Below, in pieces: positions 57,701 through 64,000 of a stretch of 64,000 bases of DNA (the stretch's first letter is position 1; each line of letters begins with the position of its first letter). This DNA comes from Anaspis maculata (taxonomy: Eukaryota; Arthropoda; Insecta; Coleoptera; Scraptiidae). The notes beneath the pieces are model-generated. The model saw only the letters and a list, made by a program, of their open reading frames with translations. It was not told where the DNA came from and searched no databases. Made by a program: the position numbers and the translations under genes. Location: NCBI GenBank assembly GCA_949128115.1, contig OX421965.1:57530012-57594011 (forward strand), read 5' to 3'.

Positions 57701-60700
57701 CCCGCACACCCACCACCACCAGCAGACTCACCATTGCCAGCACATAGGCATATATCCCCTGAGGCCAGCAACCAAGTCACCGTTGTGATGCGTCCAGTTC
57801 ATCTTAACTGGGAACCAATGCACAGCCCCAGAAATCAGACCGTCTCAGTAGAAGCAAAGAGCCCCAAATGGTAACACTCTCTACTGCCGAATGTTCATAG
57901 CACCGAATGCTCATTGCGCCGAAAAAAAATCGTCGATGCGAGTGGTTACGGCAAGAGTGTAGCTTCAGACTGGTAGGTGGCAGCACATAAATATGTCTAT
58001 GCAATGAGTACAAAAAATCAACCTCTGAATCTGTAATAAATTTCTGTTTTGTATACAGGGTGAGTCATGAATCCTGAAAATTAATTTCATCTACAAGTGC
58101 CGCAAACAGTCACAATGGTCCCATAACTCATGTAGAGCCCAATAAAACACAATTCATTTCAATAGAATTCTTTTGCTTTTGTTTTTCAGAAAAGCTAAAT
58201 TTTTGTAGTTTATGACTCACCCTGTATAGAAAGGTTCCAATTATTTTGATTGTTGAAAAAGCAATTTTTTATTATTCAACTTGATGTTTGACCTACCTAT
58301 GACTAGTCCAGGAATTTTAGCTGTTGAAATCGCAAATAGCGAACAAAAATGAAAACTAGCAGGATTTTTGTATATAAGCTCAGTTAAGCATGTAGTTCAA
58401 CATACTAAAAGTCCTCAAGAATCCGGTGTGAGCTTCGGCCGTTGTGGCCTCGAGAAGAACTTGAGGGTCAGTTTTTCGCGTATATCTCGTGAACAATAGC
58501 ACTTGGGAAAAAAGTTTCCGGGAAAAAATTGTTGGAAATTTTATTGTCTACAAGAAAGGTCCTTATACATTACATCGTCAGTCATCTCCTTCTTTGTCAA
58601 AACACAAGAAAATAAAAATAGTCCAGATGCTCGATGCTGAAGACTGGTATGGACCTTGAGTTTTATGATGGCGGAGTGCCACTTCGTAGAGGTGTTGTTT
58701 GATCCACTCTCTCTTGGTTGAAACTTGGAGCCATCAAGATGAACTATGCAGGCGGCATATACAGGGTGAAATAAAAATAAAAAGTTAAACATTTGTACCT
58801 CGAGAACCAAAATAGGTGAAGACATGTAAATCGCCATAAATAATTCTGATTTCATGGTCATGAAGTCGTCGTAAACTTGAATTAAATATCTTGAGCCGTT
58901 CTTGAAATATCGTCAGAAGACTGAAGTTGTTACCAAAAAAAATTATTTTCGTCAACTTATCAGAAAAAAAGTTGACTGTGTTTTTTCTGAAATTAGTTGG
59001 CCGAGAGAGGGCTTTTCACTGTAATTCCATTTTAAATGTAATTTATTATTCTTTCGATTCAAAACACCAAGTTTCGATTCAATATCTGAAGAATTACTGG
59101 ATATACGGAAAACTATTTTTTTTCGTAACGACTTCAGTCTCCTGAAGATATTTCAGAAACGGCTCAACATATTTGATTCAAGTTTACGACGACTTCATGG
59201 TCATGAAATTAGAAATATTTTTGGCGATTTACATGTCTTCACCTATTTTAGTTCTTGAGGTACATTGGTTCAACTTTTTATTTTTATGTCACCCTGTATA
59301 TGCCGCCGGCATAGTTGGTATTGATGGCATTAATGTTCAATCAAAAGAGAATGGATCGAACGACTCCTCTACCAAGTGGCACCCTGCCATCATAAAACTC
59401 AAGGTCCGTACAGTCTACGGCATCGAGCATCTGGACTATTTAGCTTTTCTTGTGTTTTGACGAAGAAAGAGTGGACTGATGATGGAACATGTAAGGACCT
59501 TTCTTGTAGACAACACAATTTCCAACAATTTTGCTCCAAGAGCTCTTCCTCCAAGTGCCATCGTTTACAAGATAAACACGAAAAACTGATCCTCAAGTTC
59601 TTCTCGAGGCCACAACGGCCGAAGCTCACACCGGATTCTTGAGGACTTTTACTATGTTGAACTACATGCTTAACTGAGCTTATATACAAAAATCCGGCTA
59701 GTTTTCATTTTTGTTCGCTATTTTTTCTATAATTCCTGGACTAGACCTATTAGTACGGACGTTAGCGGCACATATCAGGACCAACCTTGCATTTCATTCC
59801 GATGCAAAACGCTTTTGCACGTGAGTAGTAAGTACTTACAGGTAATTTTTAAGAAGTGGTGCCCCCATGGGACACGCGACTAGCGTGCTCCCTAAGAGGT
59901 CGAAGGTCCAAAAAATTACCATTTTTGAAATCGTTGCTTTTTTCAAACTTCTTTTGCTGGACTATATATTTCTTAAGTCGAGGAACACAACGCAATAAGT
60001 TTCCAGAAAGCACCATGCACCAGTGGCGTACCAGACGGCTGCAAAGGGGCCGAGGTGCAATTTTTCACAAGTCTTATGGTGAACCGTAACTAACGCTTTT
60101 TCTGACATGTTTGGTATCATTTCTGACCAAATCGCACATTCTGATTCCAAAAATAAGTGTTAAATTCTGATAAAGACGTGTTTAAACAGGTTTTATCAAA
60201 AAACATGATTTTTCAACCTCAAAAGTGATGTTTTGTAATTACACTTCTACCATTGTTCAATGGTAATCAAACTATGATTTGACTTTGTCAGTTAGTTTCG
60301 GCTATTTCACACTAAAATATTATTTGCTGAACTTTTTTCCGGTTTTCACAAAGTCACGGAGTGATTTTGTTTCTTGAGATGTATCATGTCAAAGCTTGAT
60401 GTGACGAAACGTGCTATTTAATAATAATAATAATAATAAAGGTCTTTTTTATTCAGCATTTCACAATGATTATCTAACAAATATAAACTGACAATGCTAC
60501 GGGGCGAGGTTCAGGGCACCAAGTAGAACGAGGATTCCTGTTCTTCTACCTAACCCCGAATTTCACAGGAAAAATTAGGCTAGAGTCGAAATTTAGCTTT
60601 GATTTGGTACTTCATTCATTTCAAAGCATAAAAATAGTTCTCTCTATCAAACAAAATAGGAAAAACTGGAATCGGAGCCGTATTTCACTCATGACATCAT

Positions 60701-63700
60701 TTTCCATCCGCCATTGCGGAATAAATTTCTGAAAAAACGCGAAGTTTCGGTCTATGAATCTATCGTTTTTGAGCTCCATTCCCATTGTGGTTCAAAACAC
60801 CGATGATCACAATTTTGACATAGATTGTTCAACTGAACTATTCTATAGATGAATTTCATACACCAGAAGTTTTTATCAATGTTACAAAGTCACACGGTAG
60901 TTTGGTTTCAAAACGTGCATCATGTAGAAATTTGATTCCAAAAGCTCGCTATGTCGAAAGAAAAAAGATGTCATGACTATAAAATACGACTCCGATTCCA
61001 GTTGTTTGTTTGATAGAGGAAACTATTTTCATGCCTTGGAATGAATAAAGTACCAAATCAACGCTACATTCTGATCCTGGCCTATTTTTTTCTGTGAAAT
61101 AGCACGTTTCGTCACATCAAGCTTTGACATGATACATCTCAAGAAACAAAATCACTCCGTGACTTTGTGAAAAAAGTTTGGCAAATGATATTTTAGTGCC
61201 AAATAGCTCAAAGTAACTGTCTAAGTCAAAATAATAGTTATAATAACATTGGACAGTGATGGAAGCAGAATTACAAAACATCAATTTTGAGGGTGAAAAA
61301 ATCATGTTTTTTTCTGATAAAACCAATCAACACAAGTCTCTATCAAAATTTCATACTCATTTTTAGAATCAGAATGCGCGATTTGGTCAGAAATGATACC
61401 AAACACCTCAAAAAAGGTGTTAGTTTGGGTTTACCATAAGACTTGAGAAAAATCGCACCTCGGCCCCTTCGCAGCCGTCTGGTACGCCACTGGTGCATGA
61501 CACTTTCTGAATACTGATTGCATTGTATTCCTCGACTTTGGAAATATATAGTCCAGCAAAAAAAGTTTCAAAACAGCAACGACTTCAAAGATGGTAATTT
61601 TTTGGACTTTCGATCTCTTAGGAAGCACGTCAGTCGCGGGTCCCATCAGGGCACTAGTTCTCAAAAATTACCTGTAGGTACCTACTACTCACATGCAAAA
61701 ACGTTTTGCATCGGGATGAAATGCAAGGTTGGTTCCCCTAACGTCCGTACTATACCGGATCCATAGCCACGACTGCGACTGTTCAGTAGGGTTCAGAGAA
61801 GAAGCATGCCAAATATCCCAATAAAAGTGTAAAGTTGAAATTTCAAACCTCCGGACTACACTGGGTGTTCATTTTCTCGCATTCTTTTTCAAAATAGAAA
61901 TTTCAAATCGGCATTCGACTTTCTGATAGATACAGCTAGAGGGCTATTATCAAATTTTTCGAATTTTTCCAAGCGAAAAAACTTTTTTTCAATTATTTAT
62001 GAAGAATTCAAACATAGCCCTCCAGATGTATTCATCAGGAATCCGCATGCAAATTTGAACTTTTTATTTTGATGACGCGAGGAAATTAACCTTTTTGATA
62101 TTTTGCCCAACTTAATAACCGCTTAAGCTGAAAGGTTAGACAAAACAGCAATTTTAAATGGACCAAGTCGACAAAGTTTTACTCTAGGAGCCCAAAAAAA
62201 GGTCCACCAGACTCCATGGATGACATTCTAAAAAATTCCTTCAACTTCGTTTCAATCGTAAAACTGGGCAAACATTTTCATTTAGGCACCTTGCATAGCC
62301 ATTCATTATCCAACAAATTTCCCAAAAAGCTGCAATTTGCGTTTTGTTTATTTAGTTGGCGTGTCAGGCAAAACCAAACGTGACAGGTTATCGTTGAGTG
62401 AAAATATACAAAGAGGAGCCATCACAACCTTTTGGTACTGGCCAATAGATGACGCCACAGTACAAGCAACTTTTGAAACCAGCTTTATGGCAGATCGTTT
62501 TCTAATATAATAGTGAAGTACTGGAAGGACTTTATTTCTAGTGTCCATTTGTCATGTATTTCTGAAAAATTCATTAGGATAAAGCCGCAGTTCTCACCAC
62601 ACCATGTGGTTTGCAGCAAGCGAATACCTTGTCAAAATCATCACCAATGTCAGCAATGTCACCGGTGGCGGCTCATAATTTTTTACTCAATGCATTTATC
62701 CTTACCAACACTGCACCATAATTAAATCAAGTAGGCGACTCCATCTACCAGGCCTACTGGGGTCAGCAGGTCAGCTTCAAGCATGCTCTTGGAGAGCAAA
62801 ACCCACGAAAATCAAGAAAAAATCCTTACCATCGGCGGTCTTGGAGGCCCTTGTGGGCCAGGCGGCGGCCGCATCGGGCCCATGTTGGGTCCAGGACCGT
62901 TAGGTCTAGGTCCGTTCCACTGAGGCTGTCCTTGGAACCTGGGCTGTTGGTTCATCGGCGGGGGTCCATTGTATCCCGGTGGGCCCTGCATGCGAGGCAT
63001 TCCCTGGCCAGGCATACCTGGCGGCATTGGCCCGCCACGCATCTGGTTGTTCATGGGCATTCTGCCCCCGAAGTTCTGGTGAGGACCTGGAGGGATGGAA
63101 TTGTTACCGTGATTGGGATGTTGGGAGCGATTATTTGTGTTATTGGTGGGAGACGGTCGGGTTTTGGACTGACTTTCAAAATTGCTGAGGGCCTGTTTGG
63201 TGGGGAGGGTTACGACAGGATTTTGACCATTGATTTCCTTCTTGGGCAGATGGTCCATGCAGACTCTCATGCTCGCCTCGGAGCCCAACGAGATAACGCA
63301 GAACCCCTTTGATTGGCCATTGGCCCGGTGTTCGAAGAACTTCACCTCGTGAAAGTCGTTAACGCCGATGTCATGGATCGAGTTTGCAATGTCTTGATCG
63401 GTCGTCCACTGTAAACAATGGTTAGGTCAACATTATCATCCATCTTGTGAAGGTTTCTTAGCTAGGTGTATTATATTATGATAGTAGTTCTCTTGAAAGC
63501 ATGTCTTTTATAGACAAAGCCTATGAAAGGTCAACTCCGTAAAAAATTCTTCAATTACATATTACATACCCAAGTCAAGTTTCCAACATACAGCTGATGT
63601 CTGCGGCCAACATTTGGCGTTATGTTGTTGCCCTGTGTAGAGTATGTGTTTCCATTGGTAGACTCCTCGTTGTTGGTGTTCGAAGGAGCCTGGTGGTTCG

Positions 63701-64000
63701 ACTCAGCATTCTCGGTGCTGTTGGAGGCAGCAGGCGCAGCTATCACGTCATCGTACAGATCGACATTCTCACCGGCGAAGTCGTCCTAAAAACAGCCACA
63801 AAGTCAGCACCTGTGCACGTCCCAAGAACTGGAATACCGGCAACAACAACGCCTTTTCATGGATTTATGCGCGTGAAATTCGGTTGCTTTGGAGACCGCG
63901 ACTGGGCCAAAATATACCCATGGAAAAGCGACGCTTGTGTTGTTTAAACTGCATAAAGGGGGCACAATTACCTGGGCAAAATCTTGGTCAATGTCATCAG
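48739..64000 (-). CDS. Cpsf6: Cleavage and polyadenylation specificity factor 6 (CFIm68), N-terminus off the right edge
   Basis: CPSF6 is the large subunit of cleavage factor Im; with NUDT21 (CFIm25) it binds UGUA sites and promotes use of distal poly(A) sites in the nucleus. Exons seen are 64000-63972 (partial, ends DDIDQDFAQ), 63785-63570, 63408-62830, 50327-49366 and 48922-48739, all phase-consistent, giving about 655 residues. The acidic [14 protein letters not shown] is followed by an RRM (RNP2-like [11 protein letters not shown]1-like KGFCVISL). A long Pro/Gly/Met-rich region is split across two exons, and the C-terminal RS/RE/RD-like domain ends DESHRSRH. Reading on the opposite strand of the GC-rich proline exon gives long spurious frames. 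Intron 3 is 12.5 kb (62829-50328) and is a stack of nested palindromic elements. An extra candidate terminal exon lies downstream near 48.5 kb. Confidence 0.95.
49202..49341. mobile_element. 140 bp MITE in Cpsf6 intron 4
   Basis: Ends AATCCGCTATGTGC and GCACATGGCGGATC. The right half (TTTCGGTCGCTAGACGTCG..) is shared with 39413-39470. It ends 25 bp from the donor of the exon ending at 49366. Confidence 0.65.
50520..52589. mobile_element. CAGGGTGTTCAC foldback, split by another foldback
   Basis: Same family as 10682-11428, with TA next to each CAGGGTG/CACCCTG end. The right arm is interrupted at about 51203 by the element 51204-52560 and resumes as GGGGGTGAATTTTATCGTGAA. Non-coding. Confidence 0.8.
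51204..52560. mobile_element. Nested 1.36 kb palindrome
   Basis: Inverted arms with ACCTGTGATTTTCACGACTAC, AATTTTTGGGTT, TCTCCACATAACTGTG and ATCATATCTCGTTGATACC; centre near 51880. Its core is related to the palindrome at 53076-54733. Confidence 0.8.
52766..52788. repeat. ATT microsatellite
   Basis: About eight ATT units, possibly a LINE tail. Confidence 0.8.
53076..54733. mobile_element. 1.66 kb palindrome in Cpsf6 intron 3
   Basis: Arms 53076-53880 and 53935-54733 are near-mirror copies (TATGGACGTCC, CTCAAAACCCCCGGGTGCGA, GATCGGTTTTACATGG, ACAAGTTTGAACAAGTTAAC, CGCGCCGAGCCGGCTC blocks). Sister family of 51204-52560. Confidence 0.85.
54734..55284. other. Intron sequence between palindromes
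   Basis: AT-rich, without inverted partner or gene visible; possibly a single remaining arm of an unrecognised element. Confidence 0.35.
55285..56191. mobile_element. 0.9 kb palindrome with CAGGGTGTCCGTTTTTCGAGGC ends
   Basis: Inverted ends at 55285 and 56191 with TA flanks; GCTAAGCATGGGTATCTCGCTTATC and ATCCAATATGGCGCCCAT arms; centre near 55740. The right end has CACCTG where the left has CAGGGTG, that is, one base lost. Confidence 0.8.
57043..57743 (-). pseudogene. 5'-truncated LINE, reverse-transcriptase C-terminus
   Basis: Minus frames at 57743-57546 ([32 protein letters not shown]) and 57594-57247 show the 'YH.H..YGI.FWG.S' and 'QKR.LR.' blocks that follow the RT domain in CR1/Jockey-like elements. 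They are in two frames, so the element is broken. The 3' end is a GATA microsatellite (57043-57065). A 30 bp unit is tandemly duplicated at 57111-57170. Confidence 0.65.
58301..59747. mobile_element. 1.45 kb palindrome in Cpsf6 intron 3
   Basis: Ends CTAGTCCAGGAATT and complement. Arms include GGTGTGAGCTTCGGCCGTTG, ACATGTAAATCGCC and ATACAGGGTGA; centre near 59020. Non-coding. Confidence 0.8.
60021..61492. mobile_element. CAGTGGCGTACC-ended palindromic core, possibly hAT-like
   Basis: Inverted ends CAGTGGCGTACCAGACGGCTGC. A similar CAGTGGCGTAAC end occurs at 34243. CAGTGGCG ends are common among hAT-type MITEs (family knowledge). No transposase and no clear 8-bp duplication, because the flanks are themselves mirrored. 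Confidence 0.5.
60420..60559 (-). mobile_element. 140 bp LINE tail inserted in one palindrome arm, ATTT duplication
   Basis: AAT repeats then AAAGGTCTTTTTATT and GGGGCGAGGTTCAGGGC. ATTT flanks both sides (60416-60419, 60560-60563). The opposite arm lacks it (GTGCTATTTCACAG near 61095, minus strand), which fixes the insertion boundaries. GGCGAGGTTCAG is shared with 47190-47205. Confidence 0.75.
61863..62090. mobile_element. Small palindrome with GGGTGTTCATTTTCTCGC end
   Basis: Arms TTCATTTTCTCGC.., CAAATCGGCATTC and GAGGGCTAT mirrored at 62000-62085. Beyond it, 62091-62829 is intron sequence with nothing recognised. Confidence 0.55.

Larger units (their letters stand above)
59755..61754. mobile_element. 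2.0 kb palindrome, adjoining the previous one
   Basis: Ends AGTACGGACGTTAG and complement; arms with CAACCTTGCATTTCATTCCG and GGTCCAAAAAATTACC. It encloses a CAGTGGCG-ended core. Confidence 0.8.
56885..61860. mobile_element. Outer inverted pair enclosing several nested elements
   Basis: GGCTATGGATCC and flanking blocks (GTTTCAGA.AATAAG.ATGC.) at 56960-57015 are mirrored at 61762-61830, with the LINE and two big palindromes between. The arms are diverged, so this is the oldest layer. Confidence 0.45.

Noticed and set aside
62851..63312. 153-codon plus-strand open frame
   Set aside because: Antisense shadow of the Cpsf6 RRM/proline exon.

Overview
This is a eukaryotic, insect-type nuclear window. 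The coding exons are short, are joined by canonical GT-AG introns and encode conserved animal proteins. The flanking DNA is AT-rich and full of transposon debris. Protein resemblance and the abundance of inverted-repeat elements suggest a holometabolous insect, perhaps a beetle, but the order is inference. There is no operon, CRISPR array, rRNA or convincing functional tRNA.

Five protein genes can be modelled exon by exon, with reading phase conserved across every junction. (1) A CEP97-like centriole/cilium gene on the minus strand, 12829 to 732; its start lies upstream of the first exon I can place, and its 3' end runs off the left edge. (2) Mob2, an NDR-kinase co-activator, plus strand, 13611-18814, divergent from CEP97 across about 0.8 kb. 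(3) Hip14/ZDHHC17 ankyrin-repeat palmitoyltransferase, minus, 38349-28263, complete at 625 aa. (4) Proteasome subunit alpha type 3 (PSMA3/Prosalpha7), minus, 44674-38602, complete at 254 aa; its stop codon lies only 252 bp before the Hip14 start codon. (5) CPSF6 (CFIm68), minus, from the right edge to 48739, missing only its N-terminal residues. Mob2 and Hip14 converge on a 9.4 kb gene-free gap. PSMA3 and CPSF6 are separated by 4.1 kb of mostly repetitive DNA.

Introns fall into two classes: about 45-190 nt with no insertions, or 0.4-12.5 kb and, with few exceptions, carrying transposable elements. The elements include a Tc1/mariner transposon with intact ends and one evident frameshift, a 491 bp solo LTR, a tRNA-derived SINE with exact target-site duplications, decayed LINE fragments and many short inverted-repeat elements (MITEs). 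Most striking is a set of large near-palindromic foldback elements (0.7-2.1 kb), often nested inside one another, in introns of CEP97, Hip14, PSMA3 and CPSF6. Many end in CAGGGTG/CACCCTG next to TA. Transcripts of these introns should fold into very long double-stranded hairpins.

The nested organisation makes it possible to read insertion order and exact target duplications directly from the sequence. Examples are a SINE inside one copy of a repeat, a 652 bp element with TTA duplication inside another copy, and a LINE tail inside only one arm of a palindrome. All identifications are from reading the sequence; no database search was run.
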